A DNA stretch of 10,656 bases from Desulfobulbaceae bacterium (GCA_030627725.1 DAOVSZ010000063.1:1-10656), one strand, 5' to 3'; numbered from the stretch's first letter, positions 1 to 7,055 are shown. Numbers and translations: made by a program. Notes: a model not told the origin generated them from the letters alone.

Positions 1-2694
1 CTGCTCACCGGTAAAACGCACCTGATAGCCCGGCGGCAGTTTCATCTTCTGCAGAAAGGCCTCGACCTGGGCCCGGGCAACAGGGGCGGGGATTTTGTCT
101 TCGTTCACATTTGCCTTAACCGTTACCACCCGTTCGTTGTTGATACGCACTATGCGTCCAAGGCTGCCGGTATATTCAAACCGGGCAATTGTGGACAGAG
201 GCACAAGCGTTCCGTCAGCTGCGGCAATAAGAAGGTTTTTGAGTGTTTCCGTGTTCTCTCTGTAGCGGGCCGGCAGCTGGATCGTGATATCATACTCCTC
301 GTCCAGTTCCCGGTATGTGGAGACATCAAGACCGTTATAGGCGTTTTTCAGGGCCATGGCAACGGAAGCTGAGGAAAGTCCAAGCAAAGCGGCCTTCTGC
401 CTGTCTATATGGAGTCGTATGGTGGGCGTGCCTTCAACAAAATCGTCACGGATGTCCTTTACAAAGGGAACCTGGGCTGCGATTTTTTTGATATTTTTGG
501 CAAGAGCGCCGAGCACGGCAAAATCAGCGCCAACGATTTCAATATTGATCGGAGGGCCGGTCGGCGGGCCCATGTCGGCTTCCTTGATGGTGATCTTGGC
601 GCCTGGAATATAACGGATGCGTTCGCGTATCGCCTCCATGGTTACTTTGGTCGAGTAGGAGCGTTTGTTGAAGTCAAGAAACTGAATGCCTATATGGTTC
701 GGGGTATTGCCGCTGAAGATATCACCCGATCCGGAGGCCGAGGCAACGGTGGTTGCATAGAGATGTTCGACGTTCGGAAGATCGCTGACTGATGAAAACG
801 CCTTGCCGTCTGCTGTCTGGTGTTTTTTCAGATGAAGGGCCTCAGTGTATCCACTGGTTTCAATATACCCTTTCCCGTTTGGCCCGCTTGCCGTCTTATC
901 ACTCACTGCCATTTCGATTTGACGGGCAATCCTGTCGGAGAGCTCGAGGTCCGCGCCTTCAGGCATGTCCATATTGACATACATGAACGGCGGATCAACA
1001 GGCGGAAAGAACTCCACAGGTTTTTCTATGCCGATGCGCAAGAGCCATGAAAAAAAGATGACCGCAAGCAGCATAAAGGAAATCGTCAGCACGGCGATCC
1101 GGTTGTTCAGGGAGGATTCGAGCAGTTTTTTATATGAGACAAGGATGAATCCTCTGGGTTCCGCCGGTTTTTCAGCAGCAGTCGATGAAGGAGAGGGTGC
1201 TGTAGTAACGTGGGATGCGGCAGCGCCTTCTTTTAAGAGCAGCGAGGCCAGGGCCGGGCTGATGACAAGCGCAACAAAGAGGCTTGATGCAAGGGTAATG
1301 ATCAGGGTAAGGGGGAGAAAGCTCATGAATTCACCCATAATGCCGGGCCAGAACAGCATCGGGAAAAAGGCGGCAAGCGTGGTCAGTGTTGAGCCGATAA
1401 CAGGGTAGGCCACCTCGCTGGTGGCGCGCATGGCAGCCTGAGTGCGGGGGACTCCCTGGGCGGTAAAGCGGTAGATGTTTTCAATGATCACGATCGCGTT
1501 GTCAACCAGCATGCCAAGGGCGAGCGTCAGGCTGAAAAGCACCACCATGTTCAGGGTGATCCCCATGGCATAGAGGATGGAAAAGGAGAGGAACATGGAA
1601 AAGGGGATGGCAAGAGAGACCAGAAAGGCGTTCCTGAACCCAAGCGCCAGCGGCAGGACAAGAAGCACGAGGATAAGGCCGGAGATAAGGTTGTTCTCAA
1701 GGTCGGCCACCATATTGCGGATGTCCTTTGCCTTGTCCATCAGCTTGGTGATACGGGTGCCGAGCGGCCAGGAGGGCTGCAGTTTTGCGATCAGTTCATC
1801 AACCTGATCACTGATGCGGATGATGTTTTCACCGGCCCGTTTTTTGACCAGCACATTTACCGAGGTCCTCCCGTTGATGCGTGATCTGGAGGTCTCCTCT
1901 TTGAACCCGTCATAGACCTCGGCAACGTCAGCAAGAAATACCGCCTGACCGTTGTGCATGCCGACAGTAAGGCGCAGGAAATCCTCCGGGGTCTTCAGTT
2001 CGCCCGGGGTCTGGAGTTGAAAACGGCCGTCTGCCATTCGCATGACCCCGCCGGACACATTCTGGTTCTCCTTCCTCAGCGTCGCTTCGATCTGCTGGGG
2101 GGCAAGCTTGAAATAGGCGAGTTTCTCCGGCAGGAATTCCACCCTGATCTCCCGCTTAAGCCCTCCTGTGACCTCTACTTCCAGGATTCCGGGTATCGTT
2201 TCAATGGCGTCGGCCAGATCATCCGCGATCTCTTTGAGTCGAGCCGGACCAATGGTTGCGCTCAAGGCAAAGACAACAATGGGCATCTCGGAGAAATTCA
2301 CCTCAAAGACACTCGGGTCCTCTTCGAGGTCATTGGGGAGATCTGATTTCGCCTCATCAACCTTGTCTTTTACCTTCTGGAGGACGTCATCAATATCAGT
2401 GCCGGTTGTAAATTCAATGTTGATCGAACTCAAGCCTTCAGCGCTGACCGACTGGATTTTCTCCACCCCTTCAAGTCCGGTCAGTTTTTTTTCAATCGGG
2501 ATGGTAATCGAGGTCTCGATATCAGGGGGAGAAACGCCCTTGTAGGTGGTGGAGATAAAGACGTAGGGAATAGTGATGTCCGGCTCTGATTCACGAGGGA
2601 GAGCGGAATAGCAGTACATGCCGACAATAAGAATCAAAAGGGCGAGCACAACGACACTCACCCGTTTTTTTATGGCGGTATCGCTGACAATCAC
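1..2694 (-). CDS. RND-family efflux pump, inner-membrane subunit (HAE1/AcrB-like), C-terminus missing
   Basis: This is the proton-driven inner-membrane pump of a tripartite RND exporter, with 898 codons visible. The N-terminus has TM1 (about residues 12-30) followed by the typical PRESEPDI segment. A first porter region leads to TM2-TM6 (about 330-540), with GMLVDNAIVIIENIYR in TM4. A Ser/Pro/Ala-rich cytoplasmic linker, TM7 and the second porter region follow. The frame is still open at FTGEQ, just before TM8, so roughly 130-200 residues (TM8-TM12) lie beyond the left edge. The GTG start overlaps the TGA of the upstream fusion-protein gene by 4 nt, with GAGG about 10 nt upstream. In AcrB the proton-relay pair in TM4 is Asp-Asp (D407/D408); here it is D398-N399. 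Family assignment is secure, but the substrate (drug, lipid, solvent or other) cannot be read from the sequence. Confidence 0.95.
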   Translation of the reverse strand, partial: MIVSDTAIKKRVSVVVLALLILIVGMYCYSALPRESEPDITIPYVFISTTYKGVSPPDIETSITIPIEKKLTGLEGVEKIQSVSAEGLSSINIEFTTGTDIDDVLQKVKDKVDEAKSDLPNDLEEDPSVFEVNFSEMPIVVFALSATIGPARLKEIADDLADAIETIPGILEVEVTGGLKREIRVEFLPEKLAYFKLAPQQIEATLRKENQNVSGGVMRMADGRFQLQTPGELKTPEDFLRLTVGMHNGQAVFLADVAEVYDGFKEETSRSRINGRTSVNVLVKKRAGENIIRISDQVDELIAKLQPSWPLGTRITKLMDKAKDIRNMVADLENNLISGLILVLLVLPLALGFRNAFLVSLAIPFSMFLSFSILYAMGITLNMVVLFSLTLALGMLVDNAIVIIENIYRFTAQGVPRTQAAMRATSEVAYPVIGSTLTTLAAFFPMLFWPGIMGEFMSFLPLTLIITLASSLFVALVISPALASLLLKEGAAASHVTTAPSPSSTAAEKPAEPRGFILVSYKKLLESSLNNRIAVLTISFMLLAVIFFSWLLRIGIEKPVEFFPPVDPPFMYVNMDMPEGADLELSDRIARQIEMAVSDKTASGPNGKGYIETSGYTEALHLKKHQTADGKAFSSVSDLPNVEHLYATTVASASGSGDIFSGNTPNHIGIQFLDFNKRSYSTKVTMEAIRERIRYIPGAKITIKEADMGPPTGPPINIEIVGADFAVLGALAKNIKKIAAQVPFVKDIRDDFVEGTPTIRLHIDRQKAALLGLSSASVAMALKNAYNGLDVSTYRELDEEYDITIQLPARYRENTETLKNLLIAAADGTLVPLSTIARFEYTGSLGRIVRINNERVVTVKANVNEDKIPAPVARAQVEAFLQKMKLPPGYQVRFTGEQ

Positions 2695-3824
2695 CTGGTG
2701 ACTGCCTCGGGCCGGGTCACGGTTTTGACGATATTGACCGATTGTCCCTGTTCCAGGCCGCGGTGGCCGACGATAACAACCTGGTCGCCTTCCGTGAGGC
2801 CGGAAGTGATCTGGACCTTCCAGTCTTCCCAGAAGCCGGTAGCCACTTTCTGCTTTGTAGCAATACCATTTTCAACCTTGAAGACGAACTGTTGCGAGTC
2901 CTGGGTGATAATGGCGTAAAGCGGGATGCCGATCGATTTTTCATCCGTCGATTTGACTACAATGGCACGTGCAAACATGCCGGGCAGGATTTCGTGAGCG
3001 GGATTGTCTATAACAAGCCTTAATATATATACCATGGCAGGTGATGCCGGTTTGCTCGCGACAAAGATTGTTTTGCCGATGACCTCCCGGTTGTCCAGGG
3101 CTGCCAGAACGATTTTACACCTGTCAACATTCCGGGCAGCAGCAATGTCTGCCTCTGGTATCGCCACTTCGACCTTGAGGCGATCAATGGCAAGCAGCTG
3201 TGCAACAGGGTCTCCCCGGTCAAGAAATTTCCCGCTTATAGCAGGAAGGTCGTTGATTATGCCGGCAAAGGGGGCCCTGATTGTGCATCTCTCAAGGTTG
3301 AGTTGTGCCATTGCATACGAGGCATTCAGCTCTTTAAACACAGCTTCCGCCTCGTCAAGGCCGGCCTGGGAAATTGCATCCTTCCTGTCGAGTTTTTGGA
3401 GTCTGAAAAAATTTGTATTGGCAAGCTCCTGCCTTGCTTTTATCGAATGAAGGGTGTTTGCGTAGTCACGGGTGTCTATTTCGAGCAGGGCCTGACCTTT
3501 TGCAACTCTGTCCCCCTCTTTGACATCGACCTTGACCACAGTCCCTGCAATCTCAGCACGGATGGTGAGGTCTTCCCATGCCTTGATGACTGCAGGCAGG
3601 TCGATCTTGTCGGTCATTTCGATCGGCAGAATTTTCTGGGTAACGACGTTAATCGGTGGGCTCACAGCCTTTGCAGCATTTGCCATTTCAGCCAGCAATC
3701 GTTCTTTTTTGTTCTCAACTTTCGAATAAAGGAAAAGAATACAGGCGAATGTCAGACAGACAAAGACCCAGGGGAGCAAGCCCCATATGAGGCGGGAGAG
3801 TTTTTGGTCGTTTTCTACGTTCAT
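2691..3824 (-). CDS. RND efflux membrane fusion protein (periplasmic adaptor, HlyD/AcrA family)
   Basis: This 377-residue adaptor should link the RND pump encoded just downstream to an outer-membrane channel. It has one N-terminal membrane segment (about 12-33) and no lipobox cysteine, so it is anchored by a helix rather than by lipid. The two lipoyl half-motifs are visible (about 86-118, with AEIAGTVVKV and VKEGDRVAKGQ; and about 181-215, with TIRAPFAGII). They flank a short alpha-hairpin (about 120-180). A beta-barrel (216-290) and a membrane-proximal domain (295-370) follow. The length is usual for the family. It starts 30 nt after coaBC and overlaps the pump gene by 4 nt (GTGA). I see no good Shine-Dalgarno before the ATG, so translation may depend on coupling or an atypical site. 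No TolC-like gene is in view; it may lie past the left edge or elsewhere. Confidence 0.93.
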   Translation of the reverse strand: MNVENDQKLSRLIWGLLPWVFVCLTFACILFLYSKVENKKERLLAEMANAAKAVSPPINVVTQKILPIEMTDKIDLPAVIKAWEDLTIRAEIAGTVVKVDVKEGDRVAKGQALLEIDTRDYANTLHSIKARQELANTNFFRLQKLDRKDAISQAGLDEAEAVFKELNASYAMAQLNLERCTIRAPFAGIINDLPAISGKFLDRGDPVAQLLAIDRLKVEVAIPEADIAAARNVDRCKIVLAALDNREVIGKTIFVASKPASPAMVYILRLVIDNPAHEILPGMFARAIVVKSTDEKSIGIPLYAIITQDSQQFVFKVENGIATKQKVATGFWEDWKVQITSGLTEGDQVVIVGHRGLEQGQSVNIVKTVTRPEAVTR

Positions 3825-3854
3825 CGTGATGATAGTTGTACAGGCTTCAGGCTA

Positions 3855-5063
3855 TTACAACATTTTCACAACTCTGTTCCAGATGCGGTGGGCGGTCTCT
3901 TCCTTGGAGAGAAGAGGAAGTTCGGATGCGTCACTGTTCCGGGCCAGGATCGTGACACGGTTAGTGTCCACTGCAAAACCGGCATCTGTTGCGGAGATAT
4001 CATTGACAACAATGAGGTCGAGGTTCTTGTCTCGGAGTTTTCTTGCTCCTTCATCAAGGTGATCGCGGCTCTCAGCGGCAAATCCGATCAGCAGGGGAGG
4101 GTGTTTTGACTCTTTTCCGCGGTCACCAAGTTCCTGCAGGATGTCCGGGTTCGGTTGGAGGGTCATGGTGAGAGAAGCAGCTGCTTTTTTTATTTTTTCA
4201 GGACGAACGGTCTTGGGCCGAAAATCAGAAACTGCCGCCGCCTTCACAATGACCCGGTTCCGGTCGTACCTGGTCATAACCGCCTCATGCATTTCGTTGG
4301 CAGTGAGAACGGAAACAACGTGAACGCCGGGCGGGTGAGGAAGATTCGATGGACCGGTAATCAAAGTCACTTGAGCCCCTCGTTGGTGAGCGGCCCTTGC
4401 AAGGGCAAAGCCCATTTTTCCAGTAGAGCGGTTGCTGATAAATCTGACCGAATCAATCGGTTCGATAGTAGGTCCGGCAGTAATCAACACTGGACAACCG
4501 TGAAGATCCTGATGCGCCAGGGCCTGCAGAATGGATTCTCGTATCACATCCCATTCAGGCAGCCGGCCAGGCCCTTTTTCATCGCATGCCATGAGTCCTG
4601 AAGCCGGATCAACAACGGTGTAGCCATACTCTTTCAGCTTATTGATATTTGCCTGGGTTGCCGGATGAAGATACATGCTGCTGTTCATGGCAGGGCAGAC
4701 AACAACTTTAGCTTTGGTGGCAAGGGTCACGGCAGAGAGAAGATCGTCGGCAAGACCGTGAGCAAGCCGGGCGATGGTCTGGGCCGTTGCCGGGGCAATC
4801 AGAATGAGATCACAGTCTCTGGCGAGCGAGATATGAGGAATATTTTCAGCGTTCTCTTCCTCAAACATGCTGCTGTAGACCTTTTTGCCGGACAGGGCGG
4901 CAAAGGTAAGAGGGCTGACAAATCTGGTTGCAGCCTCGGTCATGATGACATTGACCTCACCCCCTTCTTTCAGGAGAGAGCGAAGCCAGTCCGCGACTTT
5001 GTATACCGCGATACTGCCGGATATGCCCAGGACTATTTTTTTGTCTGTAAGCGGAAGAGACAT
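3855..5063 (-). CDS. coaBC: Bifunctional phosphopantothenoylcysteine decarboxylase / phosphopantothenate-cysteine ligase
   Basis: CoaBC (Dfp) catalyses two cytosolic steps of coenzyme A synthesis. The CoaB half joins cysteine to 4'-phosphopantothenate, and the CoaC half decarboxylates the product with FMN. At 402 residues it has the normal full length. In the CoaC half I see GSIAVYK (16-22), the active-site His77 in HISLA, the PAMN motif (124-127) and the catalytic Cys160 in GLMACDEKGPGR. In the CoaB half I see AGPTIEPID (196-204), SNRSTGKMG (210-218), AAAVSDFRP (275-283) and EKIKK (289-293), which holds the lysine matching E. coli Lys289. The start is well supported: the ATG overlaps the lipoprotein stop by 1 nt (TAATG), and AGGAAGGA lies at 5075-5082, 11 nt upstream. 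All expected catalytic residues are present. The odd point is its place between a lipoprotein and an efflux pump. Confidence 0.97.
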   Translation of the reverse strand: MSLPLTDKKIVLGISGSIAVYKVADWLRSLLKEGGEVNVIMTEAATRFVSPLTFAALSGKKVYSSMFEEENAENIPHISLARDCDLILIAPATAQTIARLAHGLADDLLSAVTLATKAKVVVCPAMNSSMYLHPATQANINKLKEYGYTVVDPASGLMACDEKGPGRLPEWDVIRESILQALAHQDLHGCPVLITAGPTIEPIDSVRFISNRSTGKMGFALARAAHQRGAQVTLITGPSNLPHPPGVHVVSVLTANEMHEAVMTRYDRNRVIVKAAAVSDFRPKTVRPEKIKKAAASLTMTLQPNPDILQELGDRGKESKHPPLLIGFAAESRDHLDEGARKLRDKNLDLIVVNDISATDAGFAVDTNRVTILARNSDASELPLLSKEETAHRIWNRVVKML

Positions 5064-5545
5064 TACTGAAGAGATCCTTCCTGGAATGTTGAACTTTCAA
5101 TATCCTGCGTAACGTAAATATATACCTTGGTCTTCATGCCATAGGCTGCGTCAAAGATGCTGATCATACAGGTCTTGTTTGGTTTTGAAAAGGCAAGAAG
5201 GACGTTCTTGTACTGAATATTCCCTACTTTTTTCCAGCCGTTTTTCTCCATGGTGGTGACGAAGAAGTCGGAAAGAGAGTTGATCTCAACCCGGCCGGAA
5301 AAGCTCTTGATGCCGCCGATAAACGATGCGGTATCGATGTAGAGGCTGTCCTCACGATTTTCAGATAATTCTCCAGGGATCTGGATATCAACCATGCCGG
5401 ACGGATAATAGGGTGCGTTTTCAGGCGCAGGTTCATAGGCGGTCTCGTCTTCTGAACCCTGAAGCATGGCACAGCCGCTTGAAAACAGGATGAAAAAGGC
5501 CAAAGTAAGAATGGTCAAGAAAGATGTTGTTCGTGTCCGGTCCAT
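5063..5545 (-). CDS. Small predicted lipoprotein of unknown function
   Basis: This codes for 160 residues if translation starts at the ATG at 5545. An upstream in-frame ATG at 5593 would add 16 residues and overlap the nitroreductase gene by 44 nt. I prefer 5545 because it puts a normal signal peptide at the front: positive MDRTRTT, a hydrophobic core, then FSSGC with the lipidated Cys at 25. The mature part opens with an acidic, Pro-rich stretch. A compact domain follows, with GGIKSFSGRVEINSL, a FFVTTMEKNGWKK segment and an LLAFSKPNKTCMISI strand. I recall similar proteins (FF...M..NGW ... F.KP.K.C) in deltaproteobacteria but cannot name the family safely. Ser at -3 of the lipobox is permitted but not ideal. 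It starts 4 nt after the nitroreductase stop and its stop overlaps the coaBC start by 1 nt, so it should be co-expressed with both. The Shine-Dalgarno is weak. Confidence 0.85.
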   Translation of the reverse strand: MDRTRTTSFLTILTLAFFILFSSGCAMLQGSEDETAYEPAPENAPYYPSGMVDIQIPGELSENREDSLYIDTASFIGGIKSFSGRVEINSLSDFFVTTMEKNGWKKVGNIQYKNVLLAFSKPNKTCMISIFDAAYGMKTKVYIYVTQDIESSTFQEGSLQ

Positions 5546-5549
5546 ATGA

Positions 5550-6074
5550 CTACTTTTTAAAACTGTGTATGAGTTGAAGAGTAAATTCGTCAATGTCTTT
5601 CCGCCTCGACTGCTGGTCGCGTTTGGCTGGATGGCCTATGGCAATGACAGCCATAAGATCATACTCCTCGCCTAACTGCAGTATCCGGTTGACCTCATTT
5701 TTGTTTTTCAGTATCTGTCCCAGCCAGACGGCGCCAAGACCAAGCGCTTCGGTTGCCAGGAGCATATTCTCGATACAGGCCCCGGCTGCCTGGTGGTCTT
5801 TCAGCTCGTCGTACATCGCGTTTGTGTCAAGATAAACAGCAATGAGAGCGGATGCCGCATTCACGATATGACCGTAATGGGTCTGCTCTGCAAGATTTTT
5901 TTTGATAGAATCGTCCTGAATGACAACAAAGCGCCAGGGCTGGTTATTCAGGCCGGAAGGGGCCCAGATGCCTGCCTTGATGATTTCGTGCAGCTGGTCT
6001 CCGGCAACAGGTTCGGCAGTGTATTCACGGATGCTTCTCCGTTTGTAGATTGCATTTAAAATTGATGAATTCAT
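5550..6074 (-). CDS. Nitroreductase-family FMN-dependent oxidoreductase
   Basis: This is a 174-residue flavoprotein of the nitroreductase superfamily, which uses FMN and NAD(P)H to reduce nitro compounds, quinones, flavins or related substrates in the cytosol. The family signature is clear: RRSIREY (12-18), which contacts the FMN phosphate, APSGLNNQPWRFVVI (38-52), a long helix with AAGACIENMLLATEALGLGAVWLG (within 96-119), and AIGHP near 145-149. It is a short member of the family. The frame is open upstream to an ATG at 6227, but those 51 residues show no family similarity and would cover the promoter and dyad region. I therefore choose the ATG at 6074, which has ACGAGAA upstream as a modest ribosome site. 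It heads the minus-strand run that continues into the lipoprotein and coaBC. The exact substrate is unknown. Confidence 0.92.
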   Translation of the reverse strand: MNSSILNAIYKRRSIREYTAEPVAGDQLHEIIKAGIWAPSGLNNQPWRFVVIQDDSIKKNLAEQTHYGHIVNAASALIAVYLDTNAMYDELKDHQAAGACIENMLLATEALGLGAVWLGQILKNKNEVNRILQLGEEYDLMAVIAIGHPAKRDQQSRRKDIDEFTLQLIHSFKK

Positions 6075-6123
6075 GCTGTTCTCGTAACAAGCTCGTGTCG
6101 GAAGAAAGAGCGCCTCTAGAATC

Positions 6124-6157
6124 TGACAAATGTATTCCGAACCGGAAGTCTTTGTCA
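6124..6157. promoter_or_regulatory. Nested dyad (possible operator) over the nitroreductase promoter
   Basis: Outer arms TGACAAA (6124-6130) and TTTGTCA (6151-6157) are perfect inverted repeats. Between them lies a second perfect pair, TTCCG (6135-6139) and CGGAA (6143-6147), around the same centre. The outer right arm overlaps the candidate -35 box, and the inner left arm adjoins the -10 box. That placement suits a repressor or regulator site. There is no T-run, so it does not look like a terminator. The regulator is unknown. Confidence 0.4.
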
Positions 6158-6158
6158 A
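6129..6158 (-). promoter_or_regulatory. Candidate sigma-70 promoter for the nitroreductase-lipoprotein-coaBC-RND run
   Basis: On the minus strand there is a perfect -35 box TTGACA (6153-6158), an 18-nt spacer and a 4-of-6 -10 box TACATT (6129-6134). Transcription would start near 6122, giving a leader of about 50 nt before the nitroreductase ATG at 6074. The -10 box is weak, so this is a plausible rather than firm call. Confidence 0.4.
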
Positions 6159-6257
6159 ATGTTTAGTGTTTCGGAGGGCATAATATGGACAGGTCTTTGA
6201 TCTTTGGGGCGAACAGGTAAAAAACAAGGAGGTTTGTGCTGCTTTTATAATTTTCCT

Positions 6258-6366
6258 CGTAACTATTCAGCAGCACTCCATCTGCACACGATCAGGCCTT
6301 CTCGCATAGCCCACTATAGCTCGTCAGCCTGCTTGTGCACATCTGAAGCACTGCTGAATAGTTACG
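6258..6366. repeat. Long imperfect inverted repeat (hairpin) inside the element
   Basis: The outer arms pair perfectly over 16 bp (6258-6273 with 6351-6366). Pairing continues in the same register with interruptions, including CAGGC (6293-6297) with GCCTG (6327-6331), and with a 2-nt shift TGCACA (6283-6288) with TGTGCA (6334-6339). The shared register suggests the whole block derives from two facing transposon ends. Confidence 0.75.
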
Positions 6367-6410
6367 GGATGGAATTTCGGCTACGTTTGCCGCTCCACCT
6401 GAATAGTTAC
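6259..6410. mobile_element. Non-coding inverted-repeat element, probable IS66-type relic or MITE
   Basis: The element begins GTAACTATTCAG and ends with its exact reverse complement CTGAATAGTTAC, giving perfect 12-bp terminal repeats 152 bp apart. A third copy of this end lies inside: CTGCTGAATAGTTAC (6351-6365) is the exact inverse of 6259-6273, and the whole 6258-6366 block folds as one long imperfect hairpin. The flanks TTTTCCTC (6251-6258) and TTTTTCTC (6411-6418) match at 7 of 8 positions, which could be an aged 8-bp target duplication. Ends starting GTAA with 8-bp duplications are known traits of the IS66 family. I see no transposase remnant. It sits directly after the stop codon of the UspA-like gene, and its hairpin may also help end that transcript. 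Family assignment is inference. Confidence 0.5.
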
Positions 6411-6418
6411 TTTTTCTC

Positions 6419-6895
6419 TTATGAGGTGAGAAATGCCACAGGGCAATGAAAATAGCTTGCAACGTCCTTTTGCGATCCTTCTTTATCTCTTCGAAGGGTT
6501 TGCTGAATAACGACTATCAGTATGTCCTTGCGTCGTGAACAATAGGGAGCAAGTTCATCAATGAGCCGACTTTCTTTTTTTATTGTTCGATAGATAATTC
6601 CGGATTTTTTGCACTGGCTCTGGAATGCAGTCTGCTGCTGCAGGTTTTTCCCTTCGAGTTGTTCAGCCTGAGGCTGCAGAAGCTGAAATATTTCCAAGGA
6701 GGTTCCCATTCGGCGGCAGAGGCTTAAGGCATGATACAGGGTCTTGGTATTTATTGGGTGTTCGTCCGTCCCTAGAAGGACTTTTTTGTCAGCGTTTTTT
6801 CCGGTTTTAAGAAACTGCAAGGCCATATCAGGCTCATCTGCTTCGGCAAAAGCAACTGCCGCCATAGTCTCTTTTATTTTTCCGAAAATATTCAT
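6419..6895 (-). CDS. Divergent UspA-like (universal stress protein fold) protein
   Basis: This 158-residue soluble protein looks like a universal stress protein domain behind a short N-terminal helix. Residues 1-35 include an AVAFAEADEPDMALQFL segment. A UspA-type first strand and helix follow (KKVLLGTDE 37-45, then TLYHALSLCRRMGTSLEIF 52-70), with later alternating strands and helices ending in DILIVVI (124-130) and CPVAFLTS. The usual Gly-rich ATP-binding motif of UspA (G-x2-G-x9-G-S/T) is absent: the matching segment reads QQTLRRDKEGSQKDVA. It is therefore probably not an ATP-binding Usp. The start is supported by AGGGAAG (complement of 6898-6904) just before the ATG. A strong sigma-54 promoter lies about 50 nt upstream, and the gene is divergent from a kinase/NtrC-type regulator pair, its likely controller. 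Similarity is by pattern only; the cellular role is unknown. Confidence 0.75.
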   Translation of the reverse strand: MNIFGKIKETMAAVAFAEADEPDMALQFLKTGKNADKKVLLGTDEHPINTKTLYHALSLCRRMGTSLEIFQLLQPQAEQLEGKNLQQQTAFQSQCKKSGIIYRTIKKESRLIDELAPYCSRRKDILIVVIQQTLRRDKEGSQKDVASYFHCPVAFLTS

Positions 6896-6946
6896 ATCTT
6901 CCCTGTTGGGTTACGTTGAGTGTTGTACCGGTTAGATCTCTGTAAA

Positions 6947-6962
6947 AGCAATAGGTGTGCCA
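6947..6962 (-). promoter_or_regulatory. Sigma-54 (-24/-12) promoter of the UspA-like gene
   Basis: The minus strand reads TGGCACACCTATTGCT. The sigma-54 consensus is TGGCACG-N4-TTGCW; only the G after TGGCAC differs, and the spacing is exact. A pyrimidine precedes it and T-rich sequence follows, as in the consensus. Transcription should begin near 6936, leaving a leader of about 40 nt before the ATG at 6895. An NtrC-type activator is encoded close by on the other strand. Confidence 0.82.
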
Positions 6963-6992
6963 AACTGCTTATTTCTTGTGTTTTATATGTAT

Positions 6993-7005
6993 TATCAATA
7001 CGTTG
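6993..7005 (+). promoter_or_regulatory. IHF-binding site
   Basis: The sequence TATCAATACGTTG fits the IHF consensus WATCAANNNNTTR at every defined position. It lies between the sigma-54 promoter and the nearer upstream dyad, about 57-69 nt before the predicted start. This is where IHF bends DNA in many sigma-54 promoters to bring the activator to polymerase. Confidence 0.65.
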
Positions 7006-7032
7006 TTGAATAGTGACCCAAGAAATGCAATT

Positions 7033-7047
7033 GTTGCAAAATGTAAC
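7033..7047. promoter_or_regulatory. Candidate enhancer (UAS) dyad, copy 1
   Basis: GTTGCA-AAA-TGTAAC is an imperfect dyad (5 of 6 arm positions symmetric). It has the same arms and spacing as a second copy at 7120-7134. It lies about 97-111 nt upstream of the predicted sigma-54 start, a normal distance for an NtrC-type activator site. An overlapping perfect dyad TGCAA-TTG-TTGCA occupies 7026-7038. It also sits just upstream of the sigma-70-like promoter of the kinase gene. Confidence 0.55.
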
Positions 7048-7055
7048 GTATGGTT

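Noticed and set aside
3303..4109. Open frame of 268 codons on the plus strand
   Set aside because: It is antisense to the adaptor and coaBC genes, both with clear family motifs.
6075..6227. N-terminal extension of the nitroreductase from the ATG at 6227
   Set aside because: The extra 51 residues have no family similarity and would place the promoter-like TTGACA and dyad inside coding sequence. The ATG at 6074 fits the usual N-terminus.
6228..6250. GGAGG followed by GTG on the plus strand, a possible small gene start
   Set aside because: The frame stops after four codons (GTG CTG CTT TTA TAA).
6204..6449. Plus-strand open frame of 81 codons across the inverted-repeat element
   Set aside because: It runs through the hairpin and into the end of the UspA-like gene on the other strand, with no start signal or protein-like composition.
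6501..6515. TTTGCTGAATAACGAC-like similarity to the element end
   Set aside because: It matches only about 11 of 15 bases and lies inside well-formed UspA-like coding sequence, so chance is the simpler explanation.
7006..7017. TTGAATAGTGAC, 10 of 12 matches to the element end CTGAATAGTTAC
   Set aside because: It is isolated, with no partner end or duplicated flank, and overlaps no other sign of insertion.
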